Positions 1 through 9,812 of a stretch of DNA of 64,000 nt are shown piece after piece. Source of the stretch: Pseudomonadota bacterium (GTDB lineage: Bacteria; Pseudomonadota; Gammaproteobacteria; Burkholderiales; Ferrovaceae); NCBI GenBank assembly GCA_021798835.1, contig JAJZBQ010000004.1:1-64000 (forward strand), read 5' to 3'. The notes beneath the pieces are model-generated. The model was not told the DNA's origin. It ran no database searches and was given only the letters and a program-made list of their open reading frames with translations. Numbering within the stretch: the stretch's first letter is position 1; every line of letters begins with the position of its first letter. The translations under genes and the position numbers were made by a program.

Positions 1-76
1 AAGGAGGCCGCCGAACGCGCAACCCAACGCAGGAAAAAACCAAAAATCAAACCCAACCCCTGATCAACTACCGCAA

Positions 77-108
77 AACCGCGTAATACCCCTCAAATTT
101 ACGCGGTT
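77..108. repeat. Perfect 10-bp inverted repeat beside the truncated helicase end
   Basis: Arms AACCGCGTAA (77-86) and TTACGCGGTT (99-108) are perfectly complementary around a 12-nt loop. The repeat begins 3 nt beyond the stop codon (111-113) of the minus-strand RecD-like gene. On the minus strand the second arm is followed by only a short T run, so it is a weak terminator candidate; the end of a mobile element that cut the gene is the alternative. Positions 1-76 show no gene that I can support. Confidence 0.6.
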
Positions 109-110
109 CC

Positions 111-2633
111 TCAACCCTGACAACACTCGCCGAGCTCGAGATCGCTGAGAACGCGATCCGCATCGACGGGCTGCTGCTCGCGCGTGAACCATGATGCCAG
201 GCGCAGCGCGTCCGACGCCGCGGAGGCCGCAGCCGCTGCGCGCACCTCGACGGTGAGCCGAGCGAGGGCGTGCCCCAGGGGCGAATCATCATCGCCCTGC
301 GCATCGGTGGTTTCGAGATACGAGACGAGGTCAGCGAACGGGCGACCCACGCCGATTGGGGGAAGCTGGTTCGGATCGCCCACCAGGATGAGTCTCTGCA
401 CGTGGGCGAGGTCGAGCGCCTCCAGCACCGCGACGAGATCGTCCATCGTCAGCATCGAGCACTCGTCGATGACGACGGTTTTCTCCTTCCGATACTTGTC
501 CTTGCCGTCGAACTTCGGTCGCTGGCGGGCGCCGTCGTACCGACCGAGCCGGTGTAGGAACTGTGCGACGGTCATCGCCTCGGCGTTCGTCGCCTTGCCA
601 AGGCGCACGCGCGCCTTTCCGGTTGGTGCGAGAAGGAGAATGCCGTCCTTCGTGAGTGCCTCGGACAGCATCAACGCGCCCATGACCGATGTCTTGCCCG
701 TACCGGCCCGGCCGACGAGAACGCTCAGTCGTCGTGACAGTAGGCGTTCGAGGGCAACTGCCTGTTCCTCAATTGCCTGGCGATGCAGCTCATTCGTCTT
801 GTCAAACTTGCCGCCTGCCTCCGAGATCGCGGTGACGAGCAACTTCTGCCAATCGGCCTTCACGGGGGCAGCAGGCTTGCCGGCGCGCTTGCCCAGGACC
901 GAGCGGAGTCGATCCTCACGTCCCTTCAGCTCCGTGAGCTGCAGCGCAGCGGTCGATGTAGCGCCGGCGCCGGCGACATCCACGAGTTCGATGACGCCGG
1001 ATAGTGTGCTGCGGTTCGTGTTCGGCCAGTCCGAACCGATCACGCAAGGGTGAATAAGGTCCAGCGAGCCGACGCGCTGCAGCGCCTCGGGGACGCTCAG
1101 GAACGCGTCGCCGTTCTCCGATGCTTCACGCAGCACCGCGACCAGCGCGGCGCGAAGACGCCGCGCGTCGTTCGGCGAGCCCACTTTCGAGGGTGCTGGG
1201 ACCGGGTGTTTTGCTGCGATGGTCGCGTCAGGGAGCAAGCCGCGATCAATGATCCCCGCCGATACCGGCGAGTCGTTCCAGTCGCCGAGGTCCACCTCGC
1301 TCATCCGGTACGGGTTCGCGAGGATGTCCTCGTCGCTGACCTTCGTGGCCGTGCCCTTGGCTCTCTCCTTCGGATCGAACCAGCGAAGCGCCTGCGCCGA
1401 CGTAAACGCAAACCGCGACAGCAGTTTGAGCAGAGCGCGGCGCTCGTCAGGGAGGCTCGTCCACGTCTCTCTGATCGCCTTCAGATCCTCCGCATAGGCC
1501 GGCTGCGGCGGCTTCTGTTTGCCTCGGAGGATCGCGTCCACGGTCGGCCACGGGTTGGCGTCGGCCTTGACCATTCCCGACGACCGCAGCTCCAGCGCGA
1601 GGGCCGTCCCGAGTCGCATCCCGAGAGCTTCGAGCACGGGGCCGAGCCCAGGGAACGGTCCTCGGTCTTGCCATGCCAGCGCGATCTGCTGGTTGAGCCA
1701 CTCCTCGCGACGCTCCCACGGCCCCTTCGCGATCCCGTGCTCTCGAATCTTGCGCACCGATTCGAGGCAACGGACCAGCGTCGACAGTGCGATATCGGCA
1801 GGTGCCAGCTCCGCGGCGTAGGAGAAGACGCGAACGTGTGCCGGGTCGGCGGGCACCGCAATCTCTCGTAGGAGGCGTTCACGCCGAGCGTCTTCAGCGG
1901 TATCGCCTGTCGGCTCGAGGTAGTCGTGGTACGGGAGCAGGAAGCCGTCCTCTCCGGCGGGTCGGATGGTGTGCCGAATGAGCAGGTCCCACATGAGGTG
2001 TGTGGGCTTCTTCTTCGTGACGTCGTAGGCCTTCGGCGGGGCGAGCGTGGCGATCCTCCCTACGCCCATCACAAGCCGGGAGATGGTGTCGCCGAGTGGC
2101 TGGCCCTCTTTGCAGTAGAAGAACACCAGCGACCGCTCCGGCGTGAGTCGGCTGGAGAACAGCTTGAGGATCGCCTCCTGCCGCTCGCGGCCGAAGACCC
2201 AAGGACTCGCAAATGGGGACTCCTCGTCGGGCGGGAGCGGTGTCGGAAGCCGCTCGTCAATCGCTTTCTGCTCGCTACGGAGCATCCAAGCGAACGGCAC
2301 CACGAACGTGGCGTAGGACGGGACCTTGACCAGCGTCGGCTTGAGGTGGCCGTGCGTCTCCTCGGCCTTCTTGATGCCGGCGTAGGGGTGAACGAAGCGC
2401 CGCGACCACTCCTCTTCGTTCATGAACGCGCCCGACTCGGCCTTGCAGGCGGGTAGTTTGTCCGGGGCCAGAGTGCTCCATCGCTTCCCTGCCAGCGCGT
2501 CCTCGCGGACGTCATCGCGCTCCTCGCGGATGCGATCGAGCGCCGCGCAGAAGGAGTTGCAGGAGGGCAGACGACAGACGGTCCCATTCCAGCGGAAGTC
2601 ATGCCAAGCAACGCGCGCAGTGAGGTGGAACAT
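111..2633 (-). CDS. RecD-like superfamily 1 helicase, apparently truncated at the C-terminus
   Basis: The 840-residue protein has a Walker A motif GRAGTGKT (641-648), a Walker B motif IDEC (722-725) and a motif III-like GDPNQLPPIG near residue 750, in the order found in RecD/TraA-type helicases. The first ~600 residues are a large extension that I do not recognise. Only ~90 residues follow motif III, so the C-terminal UvrD/RecD motifs IV-VI are missing. The reading frame stops directly beside a perfect hairpin, which suggests truncation by rearrangement or a frameshift. By eye it is more GC-rich than the genes to its right. It lies 52 bp behind the MADS-like operon on the same strand, with GGAAGG ahead of the start. 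It could be an older neighbouring defence gene, not an operon member. Activity is doubtful without motifs IV-VI. Confidence 0.7.
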   Translation of the reverse strand: MFHLTARVAWHDFRWNGTVCRLPSCNSFCAALDRIREERDDVREDALAGKRWSTLAPDKLPACKAESGAFMNEEEWSRRFVHPYAGIKKAEETHGHLKPTLVKVPSYATFVVPFAWMLRSEQKAIDERLPTPLPPDEESPFASPWVFGRERQEAILKLFSSRLTPERSLVFFYCKEGQPLGDTISRLVMGVGRIATLAPPKAYDVTKKKPTHLMWDLLIRHTIRPAGEDGFLLPYHDYLEPTGDTAEDARRERLLREIAVPADPAHVRVFSYAAELAPADIALSTLVRCLESVRKIREHGIAKGPWERREEWLNQQIALAWQDRGPFPGLGPVLEALGMRLGTALALELRSSGMVKADANPWPTVDAILRGKQKPPQPAYAEDLKAIRETWTSLPDERRALLKLLSRFAFTSAQALRWFDPKERAKGTATKVSDEDILANPYRMSEVDLGDWNDSPVSAGIIDRGLLPDATIAAKHPVPAPSKVGSPNDARRLRAALVAVLREASENGDAFLSVPEALQRVGSLDLIHPCVIGSDWPNTNRSTLSGVIELVDVAGAGATSTAALQLTELKGREDRLRSVLGKRAGKPAAPVKADWQKLLVTAISEAGGKFDKTNELHRQAIEEQAVALERLLSRRLSVLVGRAGTGKTSVMGALMLSEALTKDGILLLAPTGKARVRLGKATNAEAMTVAQFLHRLGRYDGARQRPKFDGKDKYRKEKTVVIDECSMLTMDDLVAVLEALDLAHVQRLILVGDPNQLPPIGVGRPFADLVSYLETTDAQGDDDSPLGHALARLTVEVRAAAAASAASDALRLASWFTREQQPVDADRVLSDLELGECCQG

Positions 2634-2685
2634 GGGCTATTCAGTCCTTCCGTGTCTGATGGTGGTTACCTAAAAATTCCTGAGG

Positions 2686-5600
2686 TCACCGGCCGACGGC
2701 CGTTTTGGTGCTACCACCATGCTGCGTAATACGAGGACGGCACTTGATCTTCACCGCGCCCCGGGTGAAGGAATCGTCCGAGGCCTTGCTCGACCACACA
2801 TAGGCTTCGCCGGTTCCGAGATGGCTCATCTTGTCGGAGGTCAACTCGCCAAGGGCGGCATTCGCCTTCTGGATATGCTTCAGCCAGGCGGGCGAGTTGA
2901 ATTTATGCATGATGATCTGCGATGACAGCTCGATCAGAGAGACAGGGACCGATGGTGGGTCCTGAGATGCCACCATGATGCTGGTCCCTTTGTGTCGCAT
3001 CTCACGGACGACCTCTACTAGACCGGAAACCAAGTCATCGTTCTCGATGTACTTGTGGGCTTCATCGAAAACCACCAACTTGTTGAACGCGCTTCCCTGG
3101 TAGGTTGCTTCCGAGAAAATCTGCAGCATTACCACGAACAGGCCGAGGGCCTCGTCCTTTTCGATGTATTCATCTCGAAGATCTACGATGATCAAACGGC
3201 CTGGACGAATCAGATCCTGGAGCCGCTGGTTATCATCGATGTATTCGCTGGCGAACAGTAGACGCGTCTGGGCCATCTCTTTTAGGTGATCGGACAGACC
3301 AGAGTTATCAATGCCTGCTCGCAGAGCATCCAAGGTCAGGTTATCCCGCAGCCCCCTCATGATGAGATTGATTTGCCGCATATACATGCTCTGACTGCCA
3401 ATCGCTCCCATCAGGAATTTCCAGTGCGCCGCCTTGAGTTCGGATGCAGAAAAAGCAATCGGCTTAACCTCGATATCCGGGTACTCGGCCCGGCGATCAT
3501 CAACCTTGTTTGCCGGCGTAAGAATCAGAACATCCTTCAGGGCTTCTGGGTTAGCCTTGTAACGCTCACGAAGGATGCGAATCTCTTCATCCACCGAGTT
3601 GGCATTGATCATTGAGGTAAACTCCGGCGCATAATCCTGCGTCGGGCTGTAATGGAAAATGACCGTGGCGAGCGGGCTTGGCAGCACATTGATGTGTTGA
3701 AGCGGCATGGAAGCCATCTCAATGACTGTACCAAGGGTGTAGCTCTTACCGCCGCCTTGAACCCCAAAGAGGCTGATCGTATGGGTGTGGTTCAGATCCA
3801 AGGCGATCTTCCTGCCGGACACCTCCCCAAGTAACCCATACTGGGGCGAATTGCCGTTCACGCCCAACATGATGTCGTAGGCGACTTCTGCAGTAGGCGG
3901 GCGCTCTGAAATCTGCTGCAGAGGCTCCTCCTCGGGCTCTGATAACGTTTCAGGCACAACCTCCACGACAGACTCATCGGCTGCCGTATTCATTTCGCGA
4001 ACGCTCGGAGCTTCGGGGGCCTGATCGGCCAGCTCTGTTGATCGTTGATTTGCCTTCTCGACTGTTGGTGTGGGGGTACCCTCTGTGACGGGAGTATGAG
4101 ATATCTCCGGCTCATCGTCCCACAGTTTGTCCACGGTCCAGGACGTTGATCTTTCACGCTTGGGAGCAATAAAGGCAGCAGTCTCAAGCTTTGGCACATT
4201 CTGGATAAACTGTTCACTGAGGAGACACGCAGACGGTTCTTCCTCAACTTCTACCGATACTGGCTTGCGGCAGTTTTCCAGTAAGGCGTGGATCAGGTCT
4301 TTGCCGATGCGGTGGAATTCGATGCCGACCTCATTGTCGGGTGCATCTGTTCCAATCTTGTCGAAGTCAAAAATCAGTGCGGAGCGTCGGAACTGAAGCA
4401 AGTATCCCTGCTCGATGGACCCCAGCAGCCCTCGTGCTTCTTGTGCGGCAGTCGCGTCAAAAATGCCGTAACGCATAGAGCGCTCAAGATAGAACCGAAG
4501 GATCTGTGCCAACTCCCGGCTCTTGAGCAGTCTATCTGGGCGATCCGGCTTTTTTAGCGCCGGATCAAAGTGGCGTTGAAGGATGCGTTCGCTCTGATTG
4601 ATTTGGGCGGAAATCCGTTCCTTCAACTGATTAAAGGCCGCGAAATCTCCCACCTGTAAATAACATTTCACCTCGACCAAGTTGCATGTGATCGTCCTGG
4701 TGTTCAAATCCAAGTCGAACAGTCCCAAGTCGGTGCGTTGCAGGCTAATGGCATCGTTGACATCGTCTGCTTCCCCGTTTGAGCGGTAGAGGTCCGTATG
4801 CGCATCCAAAGGCACAATGACTTGGTTGCTCAAGGCACCCTGGTATTCGAGATACAGTCGGGCCAAAGCCAGGCCGAGCGCTTCCGCCTGCTGCGTCGGC
4901 GCAGAGATCAGCTTCAACGCGAGCTGCCCAGAGAGCGAGCGTAGGTTTGCCAGAATCTGAACCGATTGCTCTCCATCGGCCGAAAGTCCGTGCCCGAGTA
5001 GGACCGGCTTCAACATCGCCTCAAGCTCATCGCTTGAGCGCGAGGAAATAATCAGGTTGTGGGTTGCCTGAGAACTGGCTCCAGGAACATAGTCGATAAG
5101 GTAATCAGACCTATTTTTCCGCCCCCCATGATCAAAGAATTCAATCCCCATGTTGCGATCAATGGTGAATACCCAATCGCTGATTTGATGGACTTCATAG
5201 ATCAATTCTCGTTGAGCAACATCTAGACCCAAGGTCACGACGGGCACTGACCTGAAGCTGGCCCCGGAGGCAGCAACGGCTGCGGTAGCGAAGCAGATGT
5301 GGCGGCTCAAGCTTGAAAGCAAATCAAAGCAAGCCGCCTGGCTATCGGGATTGAGCGAGCGACCGACAACTGGTCGCTTGTTCCAGTAGGTTCCCGAATC
5401 ATCGTCAATAAACTCAGTATCGAAGTCCTGAATCAGACCGTGAAGTGGCGTGATTCCCATCGGCTTCTCTGCGATGGAGAGTTCTTCGGCCGGAAACACA
5501 TCCAGCAGGACGCTAATATGGGCAGGAAACGCCTTGGCATTCGCATGGAACTCCGAAAGAGCATGTTTTGCCAAATTCAGTTTCGAGAAGAGATGACTGC

Positions 5601-8133
5601 CGGTCGAGGTTGCAAAAGCGTCAGCCGCCTCGTTAACCATAGCCCCCGGACGAACCATCGATTCAATGGACTCGCCCAGCACTGGAGAATCGGGATCTGA
5701 TGTAAACAGTCGAATGTCGTAGCGTAGATCGGCGTGTTCGCTTTTCTGTTGCAGCGACAACAATGCATCTGCGATGACAGATCCAGCGCCAGCATTGAAC
5801 ACGTTCAGCGACAACTCGCGAACATATGGATGTTGGGAAAGATATCGCTCAATTTTGTCTGCAATCACTTTGCCGGAGATGTCCGCTCCCGCTGCTGATG
5901 GCTCTGCCAGGCCTAGCGCGGAGCAGACCTCAGCCATTAGACCGCGAGAATTTTCCTCGGTAGTGGGAGCGTACAGGGCCCAGAAAGCATTCAGATTGTC
6001 GACCGGCGTGAAAATGCGGCCATCCTCAACAGGTACCCCGACCGGATAAGCCGATGGAACAAGACCATTCAACAATGCAGATCTGACATGTGGGATGTGA
6101 TCTTTCCCGCCGGCCTTGATTTTTTCAATCCAGTCTTTGCCCAAGGTTACCCAGCTGTTTAGCCACAAGGTACGGAGTGGGTGTGTCGGGGAGACCAGAA
6201 CTGCCTCACGATGTCTGCCGCGAAAATCCGTCAAGATGACATGGATCGAATCCACCGCCAGCACATTGCGCACCGCCTGGAGATGCTGTTGACGCTCGGC
6301 ACCGGATGAGGTTTCAGCCAGTCGAATGAGATTCCGAACCAGATCAAGATAGGCTTCAGCATACGCAAGACACTCTTTCTCCGTGTCTTGGAAGGAGAGG
6401 CCCTGCATAATCAGCTCGGCCGCATCTTTGCGTACGACAGCAAACAGTTCTTCTCTGGCAGCCAAGAACGATGCCATGGCAGCAGAAGCTGGAAGCGTCA
6501 GACCGACTTCCGAAGGCAGTTCAGCTGCATCGAGATTAATCTGCATCCGCCAGCCAGACGGATGCTTCGGCTCCGCCAGTATTCGCTGTTCAATGGTTTT
6601 GAGCATGCGAGACAAAGGAATTTGCACCGCGCCTTCATGGCCAAACTTAGCTAGTAAAGTTTCTTGTCGTGAAGCCTTCTTGGAACGCCCGCCTTCCGCC
6701 CAGGTAACGCTGCTTAACGCTATTTCATCGGGATTGCGCTCGTCGCCCAGAGCGGTGAGCTGTAGGCGGAATCGTGCGTGCTCAAGGCTTTGCTCAATAG
6801 GGATCGCCCGTTGTGGTGGCTCTTCCTCAATGCTACCGCCGGGCAGGACATAGAACGGTTCACTCTCATGGGACCGCTTGGCGGCCTCAGAGCCAGAATC
6901 TGCTTCAAGCGGAATCGGATCACCATCGACCGTCCAAGGAAGCACCCGAATAAGATGCCAGCCTTCCTCAAACTCGATCTTGTTGAGCTTGTCCAGAGTA
7001 ACCGTGCATTGCAGCCGGTTCGGCGTCCAGGCTTTGACCTTCTTGGATTTCCCGACCGGGCCGTCGTTCTGGGAAACGATCTGAACTGTAAAGTGATCCA
7101 ACCCACTGACCTTACCTGGGTGAGGATTAACCTCAAAAACCAGGTTCATCTTGCGGCGGTCGTTAGGAACTAATATCTGCTGTCCGATGAGACCAGATAG
7201 CTGGTCGTTGGCTTCATTCTCTTGAACGACCGGCAAATCGGTATCCAAGACAGTCAATAAAACCTTGTCGAGGGATAGTTCTTCCTGGAAGGTCCACTTG
7301 TCGAACGAGATACCCCACCAGGTTTTATCCGTTGCGATGGGCGCGGTCCACAATTCCGGTTCCTGGATATCGTATTTCTCAAAGTAAGTGGACAGTGAAG
7401 ATTCCAGCGCCTTGTCACTAAGCCCCAAATCTGCAATTCGCCCACGCACGGATTTGTGAGAGGCCATCAGATTTCGAACGCTACCCAGGTTTCGTCGGAT
7501 CTTGCTGTTAACCATTCCAGGATCGGCAAAAAGCTTGAAATCCGGAATCAGCGTCAATTCATACAAACTAGCCCCGAGCGTTTCCCCATCAATGCCATTT
7601 TCCAGCGCCGTGAGGAGATACCTCACGCGGGAAACGTCATCGGCAAAAAGCCACTCTTCTTCTGCAATAAATCCAAAGAGATCACGCACGTGGCCAACCA
7701 GGGTTGCAGGCAGCCGATTAAGCAGCAGATCGGTTAGGTCTTCGTAGATCGCCGTAAAAGTCAGATCTTCGAATGTTGCGACACCGAAGGAGTCCTCGGC
7801 ACTGGTGCGTAAAGATGTTGGGATAAAGACCAGAAGTGGCTGGCGCAACTCACCATTCGCATCTGGATTTCGCAGCTCCACGAGTTTGGTGGACGTCACC
7901 CGAAAAGGCATACCTTCCTGGTCGTGACCACCAAGGATGAAAACATTCCCGTCAGGGCGAGTCCGGCGAAGCTCCTTGCAGACTGACTCCATCACATCGT
8001 CATCAAGGTCGGTGACTCGCATGCAGTGGCCTGGGCCACGATCGCTCAGTATTGCCTCGATACGAGGGCACAACAGGCCTGCTACCGCTGCGTTCAGTTT
8101 TCCCTGTGCCAGCTTAGTGAACGCGTCGCTCAT
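2686..8133 (-). CDS. mad8: Giant HerA/FtsK-like ATPase with a D...ExK nuclease-like motif (Mad8-like)
   Basis: This 1815-residue protein ends in a HerA-type P-loop ATPase domain: Walker A GVQGGGKS (1457-1464), Walker B VVFDEAH (1687-1693) and a sensor-like ASQDP segment. HerA-type motors translocate or clamp DNA and usually work with a nuclease partner. Upstream, FDLDL (1139-1143) followed by VEVK (1153-1156) spells D1142-x11-E1154-x-K1156, the pattern of a PD-(D/E)XK nuclease core. The size and C-terminal motor recall DndH/DptH-type restriction ATPases. The start overlaps the stop of the preceding gene by 4 bp, so the two are translationally coupled. Last gene of the MADS-like operon. Seen: ATPase motifs and the DxExK pattern. 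Inferred: a nuclease-motor effector. The region before residue ~1100 is unassigned. Confidence 0.85.
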   Translation of the reverse strand: MSDAFTKLAQGKLNAAVAGLLCPRIEAILSDRGPGHCMRVTDLDDDVMESVCKELRRTRPDGNVFILGGHDQEGMPFRVTSTKLVELRNPDANGELRQPLLVFIPTSLRTSAEDSFGVATFEDLTFTAIYEDLTDLLLNRLPATLVGHVRDLFGFIAEEEWLFADDVSRVRYLLTALENGIDGETLGASLYELTLIPDFKLFADPGMVNSKIRRNLGSVRNLMASHKSVRGRIADLGLSDKALESSLSTYFEKYDIQEPELWTAPIATDKTWWGISFDKWTFQEELSLDKVLLTVLDTDLPVVQENEANDQLSGLIGQQILVPNDRRKMNLVFEVNPHPGKVSGLDHFTVQIVSQNDGPVGKSKKVKAWTPNRLQCTVTLDKLNKIEFEEGWHLIRVLPWTVDGDPIPLEADSGSEAAKRSHESEPFYVLPGGSIEEEPPQRAIPIEQSLEHARFRLQLTALGDERNPDEIALSSVTWAEGGRSKKASRQETLLAKFGHEGAVQIPLSRMLKTIEQRILAEPKHPSGWRMQINLDAAELPSEVGLTLPASAAMASFLAAREELFAVVRKDAAELIMQGLSFQDTEKECLAYAEAYLDLVRNLIRLAETSSGAERQQHLQAVRNVLAVDSIHVILTDFRGRHREAVLVSPTHPLRTLWLNSWVTLGKDWIEKIKAGGKDHIPHVRSALLNGLVPSAYPVGVPVEDGRIFTPVDNLNAFWALYAPTTEENSRGLMAEVCSALGLAEPSAAGADISGKVIADKIERYLSQHPYVRELSLNVFNAGAGSVIADALLSLQQKSEHADLRYDIRLFTSDPDSPVLGESIESMVRPGAMVNEAADAFATSTGSHLFSKLNLAKHALSEFHANAKAFPAHISVLLDVFPAEELSIAEKPMGITPLHGLIQDFDTEFIDDDSGTYWNKRPVVGRSLNPDSQAACFDLLSSLSRHICFATAAVAASGASFRSVPVVTLGLDVAQRELIYEVHQISDWVFTIDRNMGIEFFDHGGRKNRSDYLIDYVPGASSQATHNLIISSRSSDELEAMLKPVLLGHGLSADGEQSVQILANLRSLSGQLALKLISAPTQQAEALGLALARLYLEYQGALSNQVIVPLDAHTDLYRSNGEADDVNDAISLQRTDLGLFDLDLNTRTITCNLVEVKCYLQVGDFAAFNQLKERISAQINQSERILQRHFDPALKKPDRPDRLLKSRELAQILRFYLERSMRYGIFDATAAQEARGLLGSIEQGYLLQFRRSALIFDFDKIGTDAPDNEVGIEFHRIGKDLIHALLENCRKPVSVEVEEEPSACLLSEQFIQNVPKLETAAFIAPKRERSTSWTVDKLWDDEPEISHTPVTEGTPTPTVEKANQRSTELADQAPEAPSVREMNTAADESVVEVVPETLSEPEEEPLQQISERPPTAEVAYDIMLGVNGNSPQYGLLGEVSGRKIALDLNHTHTISLFGVQGGGKSYTLGTVIEMASMPLQHINVLPSPLATVIFHYSPTQDYAPEFTSMINANSVDEEIRILRERYKANPEALKDVLILTPANKVDDRRAEYPDIEVKPIAFSASELKAAHWKFLMGAIGSQSMYMRQINLIMRGLRDNLTLDALRAGIDNSGLSDHLKEMAQTRLLFASEYIDDNQRLQDLIRPGRLIIVDLRDEYIEKDEALGLFVVMLQIFSEATYQGSAFNKLVVFDEAHKYIENDDLVSGLVEVVREMRHKGTSIMVASQDPPSVPVSLIELSSQIIMHKFNSPAWLKHIQKANAALGELTSDKMSHLGTGEAYVWSSKASDDSFTRGAVKIKCRPRITQHGGSTKTAVGR

Positions 8134-9812
8134 GCGCGCTTCCCCTTCTTTTCCGTTCCATTGCTTCTCTCAATTGCATAGCGTGGAGACACCTTCTGGG
8201 TCACGTAGGCATCCGACAGATCCTCATAGAAACCGATTTCGCGGAGCCGACGCTTGAAGGCTTCAAGATTCAAGCGCAAAGCTCGCCGGTCCAGAATGCT
8301 GCTATTGCTCTGGCCGCTTTCTGGTAGTCGGTCAATATGGAGGCCATAACGGTTTCTCAGGAACGCCAACAGTTCCTCGATACGCACTTCCCGGGTAACA
8401 AATCGACCTCCATCCTGCGCCAGCACTGCAATCTGGAGGAGTACCTCAAGCAACTTGCTGCCCAACACGAATCGACGGGAACTACCCTTGGTACGGGATT
8501 GGGCCAAAAGACCGGTTTCTTTGTTTTTCAGTAATAGGGAGTCCAGGCACTCGGTGATGTACTGACGATGGTATTTTCCACGATAGGCCATCAAGATTTC
8601 GATGAAGGATTCAAATTCCCCAAGCCCCATCGCAGTCACTTCTCGGATTTCCGGATCAACATCCTCGTTACCGGAAGACGACTCTTCGATCAGACTGGCC
8701 AGGCGAAATTTGAAATAGGCTTGTCGTTCAATATCATGTTCAGGCTTTAACAGGGCAACCAGGTCACCAACAGAGAATGTCCCGTTGGCAGATGAGGCCA
8801 GCTTGCCGGTTTTCTTGCTCAGGTATTCCGCCATTTCATCGAGCTTCTTGACCACAAAATTAGCTTGAACAAAGGCAGGGATCTGGCGATACAGACGGTC
8901 GGTAGACTTGCGAGCCAGTTCCGCCATATGTGGATTACTGACATCGCCCATGTCCACCACCAACGCGACGCGGTAGGGGCAACCTTCCTGTGCATTGTCC
9001 ATGCCCGGGTTGATCGGGCATTCCTTAGTTCCGCAGAGGTCATTGCCGGCGCGTTGCTTTACCAGCTTTGGAAGCATCTGCAACAGCTTGAGGTGGTAAA
9101 GCGCCAGGTGGAATGCCATCAGCATCTTTAGGTAGTCCACCAGCACAGAGCGTGGAATGTAGGGCTCGTAAGCCAAAAGCCGCAGAATGTCATCCGCCAT
9201 AATGTCGGCCTGGCCGATGCATAGTGGCTGGAAGCGCGAGGGCTCTTTGGAGTCCTTCATGTCCTGGGTAACTTGGTGATCCAGACGCAGGATTGCCTGC
9301 GTCTCCACATCAACTGAAGCACTAGGATCGTAGCGGTCTGTTACCAGGTCGACTCCTGGGAAAAAGAATCGTCTTAGAACGTCGCGAGCCGCCTGTCCCT
9401 TTCCCTTGCGGGCATAAAAAAGCATCCAGTACGCTTGTTCCGCAGCACCGTAGTCGCGGGTGTGCTTCGCGTTACGAAACTTATAGGTATTCCCGTGTAG
9501 TGGCCTCGGCGCAGCCAAGGCTTGGTTGCTCTTGCCTCGATTCACCAAATCCATCAGATCGGTTTCTATCCAACTGCGGACAACATCAGGATGTTGGTCG
9601 AACCCAGAAAACCACTCGGGATGTTCCAGAAAATCCGCCAGAAACTCATCTACCGATAGATCGCCTCCACGTGGAGGTCTGCGGCTAGCATAGCCATCGT
9701 ATTTCAGGCGAGGAAACAGCATCGTCAACACACGATCCATTTCGATGTGCTTAAAGTCCAGGTAGGAAACTTTTGGGATCCTGAATTCTTTGTCTCTGCC
9801 CTTAATTGACAT
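8130..9812 (-). CDS. mad7: Mad7-like defence protein of unknown function
   Basis: The 560-residue protein shows no catalytic motif that I recognise. It is largely helical by composition. A cysteine group at residues 260, 265 and 278 (within NDLCGTKECPI and EGCPYR) could bind a metal or an Fe-S cluster. The C-terminal ~120 residues look like a winged-helix-rich segment, but this is weak. Its start overlaps the kinase gene by 11 bp and its end overlaps the ATPase gene by 4 bp, so it must be made in step with both. By position it corresponds to mad7, a gene of unknown role in the system as I recall it. Lower GC and tight overlap match its neighbours. An adaptor between kinase and ATPase is a guess. 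Confidence 0.75.
   Translation of the reverse strand: MSIKGRDKEFRIPKVSYLDFKHIEMDRVLTMLFPRLKYDGYASRRPPRGGDLSVDEFLADFLEHPEWFSGFDQHPDVVRSWIETDLMDLVNRGKSNQALAAPRPLHGNTYKFRNAKHTRDYGAAEQAYWMLFYARKGKGQAARDVLRRFFFPGVDLVTDRYDPSASVDVETQAILRLDHQVTQDMKDSKEPSRFQPLCIGQADIMADDILRLLAYEPYIPRSVLVDYLKMLMAFHLALYHLKLLQMLPKLVKQRAGNDLCGTKECPINPGMDNAQEGCPYRVALVVDMGDVSNPHMAELARKSTDRLYRQIPAFVQANFVVKKLDEMAEYLSKKTGKLASSANGTFSVGDLVALLKPEHDIERQAYFKFRLASLIEESSSGNEDVDPEIREVTAMGLGEFESFIEILMAYRGKYHRQYITECLDSLLLKNKETGLLAQSRTKGSSRRFVLGSKLLEVLLQIAVLAQDGGRFVTREVRIEELLAFLRNRYGLHIDRLPESGQSNSSILDRRALRLNLEAFKRRLREIGFYEDLSDAYVTQKVSPRYAIERSNGTEKKGKRA

Noticed and set aside
2686-8133. Identity as DndFGH/phosphorothioation restriction because of the DptH-like ATPase
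   Set aside because: No DndA-E or SspABCD modification genes in the window, and the neighbours are SAM-dependent methyltransferases.
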